From Marispirochaeta sp963667435 (GTDB taxonomy: Bacteria; Spirochaetota; Spirochaetia; JC444; Marispirochaetaceae): a stretch of DNA of 64,000 bases. Location of the stretch: NCBI GenBank assembly GCA_963667435.1, contig OY763414.1, forward strand, positions 4,434,539 through 4,498,538, in the 5' to 3' direction. Below the pieces are notes generated by a model, which made no database searches, was not told where the DNA came from, and saw nothing but the letters and a program-made list of their open reading frames with translations. A program made the translations under genes and the position numbers. The stretch's first letter is position 1, and each line of letters begins with the position of its first letter. Positions 26,985 through 35,892 of this stretch are shown here, in pieces.

Positions 26985-28299
26985 TTCTCACCTCCGTGCT
27001 GACAATATGAAACTCAAGGACTCCGTTTTCCGGGTGTTCCGGCCACAGAGATGGATCGATATCGACATGAATCATTTCGGATGGTTGAATATGCCGCAGT
27101 GACTGGCTGGCAAGAACAGTGGACCCACTGCGCAGTTCTACTCGTGCCTTGTTTGAGACAATCATACTTCGCATTGAAAAACGTGCAGGCTTCTGTGCCC
27201 GGTATCGGTGGGGCAGAACATAGCGCAAATTGGCTCCGGTCCTGATAGCGAACTCGCCGGAGTATTGATCAGCTTTGAATTCAACACCGGTAGAACCCGA
27301 TTCCGTCCCGCCTGTCGCCTTTGTAGCGCTGCCGAGCCAGGCATCGGCGGTCAGTGCACAGCGCCGGGCTTCTTCACTTACCCAGTCAACCAGGTCGTGG
27401 ACATGCAGTACATTTCCACAGGCGAAAACTCCGGCACAGGTACACATCAGTGTCTCATCCACTTCCGGTCCGCTGGTTTCAGGCCTGATACTCATCCCAG
27501 CCGAACGGATAAGCTCGTTGTCCGGAACCAGTCCAACGGAAAGCAGTATTGTATCACATTCCAGATTAAACCCCTCTGAACTTCTGTCTACAGGAGCAAT
27601 ATGCACACCTTCAACCCTGTCTTTTCCATAGATCTCTGTTACTTCGTGGGACAGGTACAAAGGTATTCCGAAATCGTTGAGACACTGAACTATATTCCGG
27701 GTGAGCCCCGCAGGGTAGGGTTGAATTTCCACGACAGCTTCAACCTTCACTCCTATCCATGTCATCCGACGGGCCATGATCAGCCCGATGTCACCGCTGC
27801 CGATTATTACACAACGGCTCCCCGGAATATAACCCTCTATATTCACCAGACGTTGAGCCAGTCCGGCGGTAAATATTCCCGCCGGTCGTGTTCCTGCAAT
27901 TCCGATATTTCCCCGGTTTCGCTCACGGCAGCCCATGGCAAGTATTATGGCCCCCACGTCAAAGCATATAACACCGCTTTTCGCAGAGCTCGCCATTACC
28001 TGACCGACAGTGCCGTCTGTTTGTTTGCGCATTTCAGTAACGGTCATGGATAGGTAAACATCTACAGAAGATTCAGCAATCTGATCGGCAAAGCGCTCGG
28101 CATACTCCGGGCCGGTAAGCTCCTCCTTGAACCAGTGGAGGCCGAATCCGTTGTGAATACACTGATTAAGAATGCCACCGAGCATGGCATCCCGTTCGAT
28201 AAGCGCAACTGAACGGCCCTGCTCAGAAAGTACCTTTGCGGCAGTCATCCCCGCTGCGCCGCCGCCAATTACTGCACAGTCATAGCTCAGGTGTTTCAT
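26974..28299 (-). CDS. FAD/NAD(P)-dependent oxidoreductase partner of GlpA-like protein
   Basis: The 441-residue protein is a pyridine nucleotide-disulfide-type flavoprotein. The FAD motif is VIGGGAAGMTAAKVLSEQG near residue 9, a second dinucleotide motif is VIIGSGDIGLIMARRM, and TCAGVFACGNVLHVHDLVDW is the FAD-ribityl contact. It has the GGILNQCIHNGFGLH segment of partners in GlpA/DUF1667 triplets. The true start is the ATG at 28299, giving a 4-base overlap with the stop of the preceding GlpA-like gene. It probably moves electrons between that protein and NAD or a membrane acceptor. Confidence 0.88.
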   Translation of the reverse strand: MKHLSYDCAVIGGGAAGMTAAKVLSEQGRSVALIERDAMLGGILNQCIHNGFGLHWFKEELTGPEYAERFADQIAESSVDVYLSMTVTEMRKQTDGTVGQVMASSAKSGVICFDVGAIILAMGCRERNRGNIGIAGTRPAGIFTAGLAQRLVNIEGYIPGSRCVIIGSGDIGLIMARRMTWIGVKVEAVVEIQPYPAGLTRNIVQCLNDFGIPLYLSHEVTEIYGKDRVEGVHIAPVDRSSEGFNLECDTILLSVGLVPDNELIRSAGMSIRPETSGPEVDETLMCTCAGVFACGNVLHVHDLVDWVSEEARRCALTADAWLGSATKATGGTESGSTGVEFKADQYSGEFAIRTGANLRYVLPHRYRAQKPARFSMRSMIVSNKARVELRSGSTVLASQSLRHIQPSEMIHVDIDPSLWPEHPENGVLEFHIVSTEVRNEQ

Positions 28300-29753
28300 T
28301 TGTCCATCTCCTGAACCGGCATGCTGCCGATACGACTGTGGAGTAGTTCGCTTCCCGATCCCCGTTTTGTCAACTGGAGCATATCCATACCTGTTTCCCT
28401 GGCGATTATTTTCAGTATGCGGAAGCTGCAGAAGCCTCCCTGACACCTGCCCATGCCTGCCCGGGTGTAGAATTTTATGCCGTCCAGGGTAGTATGGCCG
28501 TGCCGGATGGCTTCGATTATTTCCGCTTCGCTTACCGATTCACAGCGGCAGATAATTTCACCATAGGCCGGGTTTTCGGCAATCAGACGGTCACGGGTTT
28601 CCTGGTCGGCGGTACGGAAACGGGTAAGCCCGGGAATCATCGGATCATATCCCGGACGTTCCTGGAGATTAAGTCCCGCATCCCGGAGCAGATCTTTGAC
28701 ATAATCCGCAATTGCCGGGGCGGCGGTCAATCCGGGACTCTGAATTCCCGCAGCCTGTATAAGCCTGGGCTCGGCTTCTGATCGGTCAATATAAAAGTCT
28801 TCTTTATCCTCAAGTACGGGTCTCAACCCCGCAAAACTGGTAATAATATCCCTTTCCGAAACAATCGGAATTAGACGCCGGGCACTGGAAAATGCCCGGG
28901 AGAAATTCTCGCTGGTGGTGGCGGTGTCATTTTTGCTCTCCCGGATTTCCGCTGTCGGACCTATCATGGTTGTACCTTCCACTGTGGGTATAACCAGCAT
29001 TCCTTTGGAGTGCCTGCCGGGTACGGGAAATACTACTTTGGATGTGAATGCACTTGCGTTGCGGTCCAGAAGGAATTCTTCTCCCTTTCTTGGAATAATC
29101 CGGAATACTTCCGCACCGAAAAGTGCTGAAACTTCGTCGGCAAACAGTCCTGCTGCATTCACTGCCCAGCGTGACCGGACCTGCTCTCCGGAGGAGGAGT
29201 ACAGCGTAAAACTGTCGGCCTGTTTCTGCACCTCCGTCAGCTGAAAATCAGTCTTCAGTTCCACACCGTTTTTCCGGGCAGATTCCATCAGGGCAAATAC
29301 AAACCGGTAGGGTTCTACAATACCGCCGTTGGGTGCATGAAGTCCGCCGGCGATATCCGGGTTGAGTTTCGGCTCCAGTGAGAGCATTCGTTCACGGTTG
29401 CAGAGCTCGATACCGATGGCACCGTTTTCCAGACCGTTCTCATACAGGGTTTCCACATGACGCATCTCCTCTGTGGTGAACGCCGCAATTAGAATCCCGC
29501 AGCGCCTGAAGGGAAAATGCAGCTCCTTCTGCAATTCGTCATAGCGGAGGTTTCCCTTGATTTCAAGACGCCCTTTCAAGGTGTCTGAGCGATAATGAAA
29601 ACCGCCGTGGACAATGCCTGAATTTGCTTTTGACACACCAAAGCTGATATCGGCGGCTTTTTCCAGGACTACAATTTTGAGATTATATTCTGACATCCGC
29701 CGGGCTATGGCAGAACCCACGACACCCGCCCCGATTATGGCCAGATCGTACAT
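28296..29753 (-). CDS. FAD-dependent oxidoreductase, GlpA-like with BFD-type [2Fe-2S] domain (first copy)
   Basis: The FAD-binding start LAIIGAGVVGSAIARRM, the GlpA-like segment ISFGVSKANSGIVHGGFHY, and a C-terminal BFD domain with IICRCESV and GMGRCQGGFCSFR define a 485-residue flavoprotein like GlpA. Family members oxidise glycerol-3-phosphate or similar substrates and pass electrons on. With the next two genes it forms the classic GlpA-like/FAD partner/DUF1667 triplet. A second GlpA-like gene further down the same operon is unusual. Confidence 0.88.
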   Translation of the reverse strand: MYDLAIIGAGVVGSAIARRMSEYNLKIVVLEKAADISFGVSKANSGIVHGGFHYRSDTLKGRLEIKGNLRYDELQKELHFPFRRCGILIAAFTTEEMRHVETLYENGLENGAIGIELCNRERMLSLEPKLNPDIAGGLHAPNGGIVEPYRFVFALMESARKNGVELKTDFQLTEVQKQADSFTLYSSSGEQVRSRWAVNAAGLFADEVSALFGAEVFRIIPRKGEEFLLDRNASAFTSKVVFPVPGRHSKGMLVIPTVEGTTMIGPTAEIRESKNDTATTSENFSRAFSSARRLIPIVSERDIITSFAGLRPVLEDKEDFYIDRSEAEPRLIQAAGIQSPGLTAAPAIADYVKDLLRDAGLNLQERPGYDPMIPGLTRFRTADQETRDRLIAENPAYGEIICRCESVSEAEIIEAIRHGHTTLDGIKFYTRAGMGRCQGGFCSFRILKIIARETGMDMLQLTKRGSGSELLHSRIGSMPVQEMDK

Positions 29754-29859
29754 CTATTCCCGTCCTTGTTAATCAGTTGTATGAGACAGCTTCAGAAATA
29801 TTCAGGAACAGGGTTGCGTAGGCAGAAGGACAGTTCTGTTTCCCGATTACCTGATACTG

Positions 29860-30708
29860 CTATGATAGCAGCTCCATGGCAATTTTGCCGTACTGAAGGT
29901 AAATTTTCTCCATGGCATCAGCATTTCCATCCATGCTTTTATGAATCTGCACCAGCATATGAGGTTCAATGGTGTACATTCCTGTGTATGCAGATGCCTC
30001 AAGATCTTCGATAATCGGCCGGATTTCGCACTGACCCTCTCCGGGAAAACAGTGAACTGCTTTACCGTTATCATCTAAATAGCTGTCTTTTATATGAAAA
30101 TGTACAATCCTCGGTTTTGCAGCGTGGTAGAAATCCCATACTTCCTCGGGTTTGGAGCCGTGGTTAATCGGATTCCCGGGATCAAACACAATCTGCAGTG
30201 CCGAACTGTCGATCTCATTCAGAAGGCGCTTCAGATTTTCCGGACTCTGACTGGCCCAACCGTCGCAGTTTTCATGAACCAGTACAATGCCTTTATCTTC
30301 CGCGATACGGACCAGCTCCCGTATCCGTTTCAAGGATTCTGCAGCCCACTCCTTCTCGGAAAGTCCGCCTGAGGTATAGGACATAATACGCATATAGTCA
30401 GTATTGAGACGTTTCATTCGTGGTACTGAACGTAGAAGATCATCCCTGTCGATGGAGAAATCCCCGGTAACAGGGCGGGCCCAGTTTGCAATGGACGATC
30501 CGAAAGCCGAAACGGAAAACCCTCGATCTGTAACTTCAGCGGCAACCTTGTCAAAGGCCGCGTCATCCATTTCACAGATATTCTCACCTTCCACAGTGCG
30601 CAGTTCAATGCTGTTCCAGCCCAGCTGTTCGTGTATACTTAGCTGTCTGGATATCGCAGTTGCCCCTTCGTCTGCTATTCCGGAAAAACGCTCAAGTCCG
30701 ATTTTCAT
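29860..30708 (-). CDS. Sugar phosphate isomerase/epimerase (xylose isomerase-like TIM barrel)
   Basis: The 282-residue protein has the AP-endonuclease 2/xylose isomerase-like barrel. Metal ligands are visible in VLVHENCDGW (Glu, Asn), IVFDPGNPINHG (Asp), IVHFHIKDSY (two His, Asp) and MYTIEPHM (Glu). Relatives act on sugars, inosose or hydroxypyruvate-like compounds. I chose the ATG at 30708 because GGAGG precedes it. It overlaps the previous gene's end by 17 bases, so it is in the same operon. The substrate is unknown. Confidence 0.85.
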   Translation of the reverse strand: MKIGLERFSGIADEGATAISRQLSIHEQLGWNSIELRTVEGENICEMDDAAFDKVAAEVTDRGFSVSAFGSSIANWARPVTGDFSIDRDDLLRSVPRMKRLNTDYMRIMSYTSGGLSEKEWAAESLKRIRELVRIAEDKGIVLVHENCDGWASQSPENLKRLLNEIDSSALQIVFDPGNPINHGSKPEEVWDFYHAAKPRIVHFHIKDSYLDDNGKAVHCFPGEGQCEIRPIIEDLEASAYTGMYTIEPHMLVQIHKSMDGNADAMEKIYLQYGKIAMELLS

Positions 30709-31663
30709 ATGTCCTCCACTGAACAAGTATACCCGTGTATTCACCCGGGTGCTCAAGAATTTTTGTGTAGACAGCCGGAATTTCCTCCGGATGTATGTGA
30801 TGGGTAATAAGGGGAGATACCTTCAGTTTATCTTCTGCAAGTTTGTTCAGGCTGAGCTTGAGAATAGCGCCTGTTTCATTCCCCTGAATTGTCTCATGTG
30901 CTCCACTGAGCACCACCAGCTTCCGGTGCAGGTGCTTGTAGGGGTTCAAGGTAACTTCTCCCCGGGTGGAACCTATCAGAATGATTTGCCCGCGTGTTGC
31001 TACCCGTTCTAAAGCGATATTGATAACCCCGGGCGATCCGGTTGCCTCGACTATGGTATCCGGTGAGAATGATGATTCCGGACTGCTGTTTTCCCTGTCG
31101 GCAGTAATACCGCAGGCGGAAGCCATTTCAAGCCGTTCTTTTGAGAGATCAGTGATTCGGACCTCTTCTGCTCCCTCAAGGTTAAACCACTGGGCTGCAA
31201 GGTTCCCCACAATCCCTGCACCGTAGACCAGAACTTTTTCCGGTGGTCGGCATGTTGCAAGATATGCACTGCGGGCAATCTGGGCAAAACGGGAAAAGCA
31301 GGCAATTTCCGGATCAAGATTCTTCGGGATTGCTGCCCATAAAGCCTTGCCGTCACCGATCAGAGAATAATCGGCATGGGGTCCGTAATGCATTACTGCT
31401 GTTCCCGGTTTCAGACCTTCAATCCTGCTCTCAAGGACAACACCTGCAGATGCATAACCTGCCTGGATGGGGTAATGAGCCCACTGAATTTCCGGATCAT
31501 CAAACCCGATATGGGACCGGGTGAATAAAGCCAATTCGGTTCCCGGGCTTAAAAGGCTGACCTGGTTTTCAACCAGAGCCTGCCCATCAGCTACTGCAGA
31601 CAGCTCCTGGGGCAGGAATTCCGCCTTTCGCTCTGCTGTAAATGTCAGAACTGAACTTTTCAT
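30692..31663 (-). CDS. Zinc-type medium-chain alcohol dehydrogenase-like protein
   Basis: This is a 323-residue medium-chain dehydrogenase/reductase. The N-terminal barrel ends in YPIQAGYASAGVVLES, and the nucleotide-binding domain has VLVYGAGIVGNLAAQWF and IVEATGSPGVINIAL. The usual catalytic-zinc cysteine near residue 40 is replaced (LLSPGTELALF), and the structural four-cysteine loop is missing, as in the subgroup annotated as sugar-alcohol or bi-domain dehydrogenases. It probably oxidises a sugar or cyclitol in this operon (inference from neighbours). Confidence 0.82.
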   Translation of the reverse strand: MKSSVLTFTAERKAEFLPQELSAVADGQALVENQVSLLSPGTELALFTRSHIGFDDPEIQWAHYPIQAGYASAGVVLESRIEGLKPGTAVMHYGPHADYSLIGDGKALWAAIPKNLDPEIACFSRFAQIARSAYLATCRPPEKVLVYGAGIVGNLAAQWFNLEGAEEVRITDLSKERLEMASACGITADRENSSPESSFSPDTIVEATGSPGVINIALERVATRGQIILIGSTRGEVTLNPYKHLHRKLVVLSGAHETIQGNETGAILKLSLNKLAEDKLKVSPLITHHIHPEEIPAVYTKILEHPGEYTGILVQWRTYENRT

Positions 31664-31682
31664 TTCATATCTCCCGGTTTAA

Positions 31683-34112
31683 TTATTTTCTATTTGTATA
31701 CTGTCCGGTAATCGTTAATTCCACATTGGAGAATTCACTTCCGAAGGGAATAATGGATAATTGACTGTTATCCTGAAAGGTAAATCCCTCAGGCAGATTT
31801 AATTTGAGATTCCGTCCTGGATCTTCGGGAGCCCAGGTTCCCTGGTCGGTACGGGAAATCTTCAAATTAAATGAATTCTCTCCGCTCCAGCTCAGTTCCA
31901 CTGTACAGAGCCGCAATTTCCCTGCCGAAGGGAACGATATTCCATCATCTTCAAATATAATAGTGCGATACGATCTATTCCTGTCTGTATCGAGAGTTGG
32001 TTGATTGTTGCCGGTAGCCACAGGCGGGTATACATCGAGCTGCATATCGGTAAGCCAACCGTTAAAGTGCTTCATAGGAGCGTTGCTGCGAAAAACTGCA
32101 GAAGGTGCACGCAGGAGATAGCGGGTACGGTTGTCGGCAACTTGCGAATTGAAGGCTTTTCCACCGTCTATAATTTGCAATTGCTCCGGATCAAACCATT
32201 TGCTGTCCGCCGGGAGGCGGAGACTGACTTCTGAAGTTTCGGGTGCCACAAGAGGCAGAACCAGTATCGCATCTCCGTAGAGGTAGGCAGGAGTATCATC
32301 AGGAAGCTCATGATCACAGGGGAACTCAAGACTCAAAAGACGTTGAATGGGCATTCCTGTTAAGTGCGACTGGTAGGCCTGGGAATAGGTATAGGGAAGG
32401 AATTCGTAATGCTGAAGTACCAGAGATCTGAGTGAATCAAAATATTCTCCGAAGCTCCACAGCTCTGTTGGTTTTCCATGGGCATTCCAGGAATGGATAA
32501 CAAAACGCGGCTGGAAAACTGCTGACTGGCACCAGTGCAGGAACTGTTTCTCATCGGGTGGTCCTCCATAGAAACCGCCAACATCATGACCGAAAAATGG
32601 CAGACCGCTTAATCCCATGGAGGAACCCATCAACAGGTTGTTTCGCAGGCTGTCGTAGTCACTGCTGTTGTCGCCGCTCCACGTCCTGGCATAGCGTTGA
32701 ATACCAATACCACCGGAACGACTGATGACCCATGGCCTTTCCCCGGGATTGGCCAGGAGGAATTCTTCATATGAAGCCCGGCACATCTTCATAGCCATTG
32801 TGCTTCTCTGGGAGTGCATGGGAACTGTAGTGTCTTCTATTTCATATTCGTTGTTGTCGTTCCATATACCATCAACCCCTCGGTCTATGAGAAAATCTCT
32901 CAACTCACGCTTCCAGTGATCTATAGCAGAAACGTTTCCAAAATCCCAGAATGAGGCGTTTTCTCCCCAGTAGAATTCCACATACAGTTCGCCGCTTTCT
33001 TCCCTGATCAGGCTGTTTGCTGCGGCAAACTCATTATATCTGGGGTGATCAATTAGAATTCCCGGTTTGAGGTTGCAGGCGACATGGTATCCTCTTGCCC
33101 GGATATGAGATATGAAGCCATTCGGATCGGGGAATTTGCGGAGATTCCACTGGAAGCTGTGTCGATGTCCGTTGTCGGATTTATAGTATCCACTGGATAG
33201 ATACAGACCTTCACAGGGAATATTCCGCGATTCAATAGTATCAAAATATTCGGAAACACGTTTTTCCCCATCATCCTTTTCCACATAGTCCATTGAAGAA
33301 CCGAGAAATCCGAAGGTGAATGCCGGAGGGAATGCAGGCCTCCCGGTAACCCGTGAGTATCCATCGAGAATTTCTGCATATGAGTCACCGGTAAAAAGAA
33401 TATATCGGTATGGTCCATTTCGCAGGCTGAACGAATAGAAATACTGGCTTTCCACCCCGAAATCCGCCTGTATAACATCTGTCGCCATCACTGCAATGCC
33501 CAGCCATACCCCTTTATCCGGGTTCCATTTAATTATAAAAGGGATTGATTTGTAGAGGGGATCCGCAAAATCTCCCCTGTAGCCCAGGGCATCCCTGCTG
33601 TGGAGTAGAAAACGACGGTTCCGCCGGTTCGGACTCCCTCCTTTATCACCCAGACCGTAAAACCGATCTCCTGTTTCCATGGGAAAGTTGAAAACCCCTT
33701 TTACATGCCGGGGCGGTGCACCATATACCCGCAGGGGAAATCGGGGGACAACTGTATCCGAGCTCCCTATAAAGCCGCCATGGATAAGGATTCCCCGGCG
33801 GAAAACAGACAGGGTACCACTGGGAAGATCCACCTCAATGATTACATTTCCGTCATCAACCCGGAATCTATCTCCATCGGCATGAATTGCGAACTCTCCC
33901 TGGTGGGCAGTAAATGCAGGATCCTGCAATTCGATAGCTGCAGATTCAATATCTGATTCTACAGGATACGCATAGAAATCGTATCGTACATCGTAAATTC
34001 CCGGATACAAACTGTTAATTTGAAGCTCTGCATCAGGGCCTTTAAAATGCAGCCTCGGAGTGTTTTCCCTGGATTCTGAAACCGGTTTGAGGGTGTGGGG
34101 TGCTCGCTTCAT
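31683..34112 (-). CDS. Glycoside hydrolase family 31 (alpha-glycosidase)
   Basis: This is an 809-residue retaining alpha-glycosidase. The barrel carries the nucleophile in GIWNDNNEYEIED (about Asp419) and the acid/base in TWSGDNSSDYDSL (about Asp481), followed by GLPFFGHDVGGFYGGP. A beta-domain precedes and follows the barrel. GH31 includes alpha-glucosidases, alpha-xylosidases and enzymes on glycosylated small molecules. No signal peptide is visible, so it should act in the cytoplasm on an imported glycoside. I use the ATG at 34112, which overlaps the permease stop in TGATG; a frame from 34331 would overlap the permease by 220 bases. Confidence 0.9.
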   Translation of the reverse strand: MKRAPHTLKPVSESRENTPRLHFKGPDAELQINSLYPGIYDVRYDFYAYPVESDIESAAIELQDPAFTAHQGEFAIHADGDRFRVDDGNVIIEVDLPSGTLSVFRRGILIHGGFIGSSDTVVPRFPLRVYGAPPRHVKGVFNFPMETGDRFYGLGDKGGSPNRRNRRFLLHSRDALGYRGDFADPLYKSIPFIIKWNPDKGVWLGIAVMATDVIQADFGVESQYFYSFSLRNGPYRYILFTGDSYAEILDGYSRVTGRPAFPPAFTFGFLGSSMDYVEKDDGEKRVSEYFDTIESRNIPCEGLYLSSGYYKSDNGHRHSFQWNLRKFPDPNGFISHIRARGYHVACNLKPGILIDHPRYNEFAAANSLIREESGELYVEFYWGENASFWDFGNVSAIDHWKRELRDFLIDRGVDGIWNDNNEYEIEDTTVPMHSQRSTMAMKMCRASYEEFLLANPGERPWVISRSGGIGIQRYARTWSGDNSSDYDSLRNNLLMGSSMGLSGLPFFGHDVGGFYGGPPDEKQFLHWCQSAVFQPRFVIHSWNAHGKPTELWSFGEYFDSLRSLVLQHYEFLPYTYSQAYQSHLTGMPIQRLLSLEFPCDHELPDDTPAYLYGDAILVLPLVAPETSEVSLRLPADSKWFDPEQLQIIDGGKAFNSQVADNRTRYLLRAPSAVFRSNAPMKHFNGWLTDMQLDVYPPVATGNNQPTLDTDRNRSYRTIIFEDDGISFPSAGKLRLCTVELSWSGENSFNLKISRTDQGTWAPEDPGRNLKLNLPEGFTFQDNSQLSIIPFGSEFSNVELTITGQYTNRK

Positions 34113-34930
34113 CAGCCTTTTACTCCCCCGGACGTGAGACCCCGGATAAAGTATCTCTGAAAAATCAGAAATACGATAATCATTGGCAGAATTGCAATAA
34201 CCGTCATCGAAAGCAGGCTGGACCAGTCCACGTCGTATTGACCAACGAAATTGGAGAGGGCCAGCTGCAGGGTATATTTTTTCTGTCTGCTTATAACTAT
34301 GAAAGGCCAGAGAAAGTCGTTCCAGCGCCACATAAACGAAAAAATAGCAATAGTTGCAATTATCGGTTTGGACAGAGGCAGGATAATGCGAATAAATATT
34401 GTTGCTTCTCCGGCACCGTCTATTCTGGCAGACTCAATAAGTGAATTGGGGATGGTCATCATATATTGACGGGCCAGGAATATCCCCGTGGGGGTGGCTG
34501 CGGGGGGAATAATGATTCCCCAGAGGGTGTTCAACAGTCCAAGATTTTTTTCCAGAAGAAATATCGGGACCATTACCACCTGCAGGGGAATCATAAGGGT
34601 GGATATCATTATAAAAAATATAAGGTCGCGACCACGGAATACATATTTACTCAGAGCATACCCGGCCATAATATTGATAAGTACGGTAATCATCGTTGCG
34701 ACGACTGCTGTAAAGGTGCTGTTGTAGAAATAATTGACAAATTTGCCGCTATTGAGGGCGGTTGTATAATTTTCGAAGGTTATTTTTTCCGGCAATAAAG
34801 TCAAGGGATAGGTAAATAGTTCACTTTGACTTTTCAGCGAACTTAAAAGTATCCAGACAACAGGAAAAAAGAAAATAAAGGCAAAAAACAGGTATAAGCC
34901 GTACCGGATGGTAAGTTGTTTCTTATTCAT
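34112..34930 (-). CDS. ABC sugar transporter permease, MalG type
   Basis: This is a 272-residue inner-membrane permease of the carbohydrate CUT1 group with six hydrophobic segments. The EAA loop that contacts the ATPase reads ESARIDGAGEATIFIRIILP near residues 180-199. It pairs with the adjacent MalF-type permease. No ATPase gene is in this operon, so it probably uses a shared MsmX/MalK-type ATPase encoded elsewhere. Confidence 0.93.
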   Translation of the reverse strand: MNKKQLTIRYGLYLFFAFIFFFPVVWILLSSLKSQSELFTYPLTLLPEKITFENYTTALNSGKFVNYFYNSTFTAVVATMITVLINIMAGYALSKYVFRGRDLIFFIMISTLMIPLQVVMVPIFLLEKNLGLLNTLWGIIIPPAATPTGIFLARQYMMTIPNSLIESARIDGAGEATIFIRIILPLSKPIIATIAIFSFMWRWNDFLWPFIVISRQKKYTLQLALSNFVGQYDVDWSSLLSMTVIAILPMIIVFLIFQRYFIRGLTSGGVKG

Positions 34931-35810
34931 TTGAATACTCCTCTCTGTTCATCCGAAACTGAAAAAAGGTGAGTATTCCAATTGTTATCATCAGCATAAC
35001 GGCCATGGCTGATGCGTAACCCAGCCGGTCCTGTTCAAAAGCTACCTGATAAATATTCTGTACCAGCAGTTTGGTAGAAGTACCGGGACCACCCTTTGTA
35101 AGTGTATAGATAAGCTCAAAAGCTTTGAATGAGTTGATGGTGGCCAGCACCATCACAACCAGCATCGTGGGGCGTATGAGGGGGAGCTTGATGTGCCAGA
35201 ACAGCTGCCAGCGGTTTGCACCATCAATACTGGCTGCAGAAAAGAGTTCTTCCGGAATTGCCTGGAGTCCTCCGATGAACATGACCATGTAGAAGCCGGT
35301 CATTGTCCATATGGTAATAAAAATAAGTGAAATGTTGGCTGTAAGGGGAGTAGTCAGCCAGGCTACCGGATTGCCTCCCAGGGTTCTGAGTACATAATTA
35401 AGAACTCCCATCTGATCGCCTAATATCCAACGCCAGATAATTCCGACAATGATAAGGCTCAGCATTGTGGGCAGATAGAAAAGACCCCGGAAGAATGCAA
35501 CACCTTTAATTGTATCTGAGGTGATAAGAGCCATGCCCAGGGCCGAAACCGTGAGCAATGGAACAACAAAAAGAACATACCTGAGGGTATTCCAGAAGGT
35601 TTTCCAGAACATCGCATCCTGAACGACTTCAATATAGTTGGCAAATCCGATGAAGGTTTTGTCACCCAGAATTTCATAGCTGTACAGGGACAGTCTCAAA
35701 CCGGCAACCGCGGGAACAATAATAAACAGTCCGAAAATGATCATGTTCGGCAGTAAAAACAACAGTGGTGCAGTGGTTTGGTTAAAAGAGCTTTTCAGTT
35801 TTTTTGCCAT
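34923..35810 (-). CDS. ABC sugar transporter permease, MalF type
   Basis: This is a 295-residue permease of the CUT1 sugar importers with six membrane helices. The EAA loop reads FSAASIDGANRWQLFWHIKL. It starts 82 bases after the binding-protein gene and overlaps the next permease by 8 bases. Together they import the sugar or glycoside delivered by the binding protein. Confidence 0.93.
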   Translation of the reverse strand: MAKKLKSSFNQTTAPLLFLLPNMIIFGLFIIVPAVAGLRLSLYSYEILGDKTFIGFANYIEVVQDAMFWKTFWNTLRYVLFVVPLLTVSALGMALITSDTIKGVAFFRGLFYLPTMLSLIIVGIIWRWILGDQMGVLNYVLRTLGGNPVAWLTTPLTANISLIFITIWTMTGFYMVMFIGGLQAIPEELFSAASIDGANRWQLFWHIKLPLIRPTMLVVMVLATINSFKAFELIYTLTKGGPGTSTKLLVQNIYQVAFEQDRLGYASAMAVMLMITIGILTFFQFRMNREEYSNE

Positions 35811-35853
35811 GCGATCTCCCCGGTAAATACAGTTTTATACAGTAGAAAAATGT

Positions 35854-35878
35854 GGCGCCCTCCGAAGGTGAGGGCGCC
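35854..35878 (-). terminator. Intercistronic hairpin after the binding-protein gene
   Basis: A 9-bp stem (GGCGCCCTC with GAGGGCGCC, 7-base loop) lies between the solute-binding protein and the first permease. On the minus strand it is followed by ACATTTTT. It likely acts as a partial terminator or 3' stabiliser that keeps the binding protein more abundant than the permeases. Confidence 0.65.
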
Positions 35879-35892
35879 CTTTGCAGAGGATT

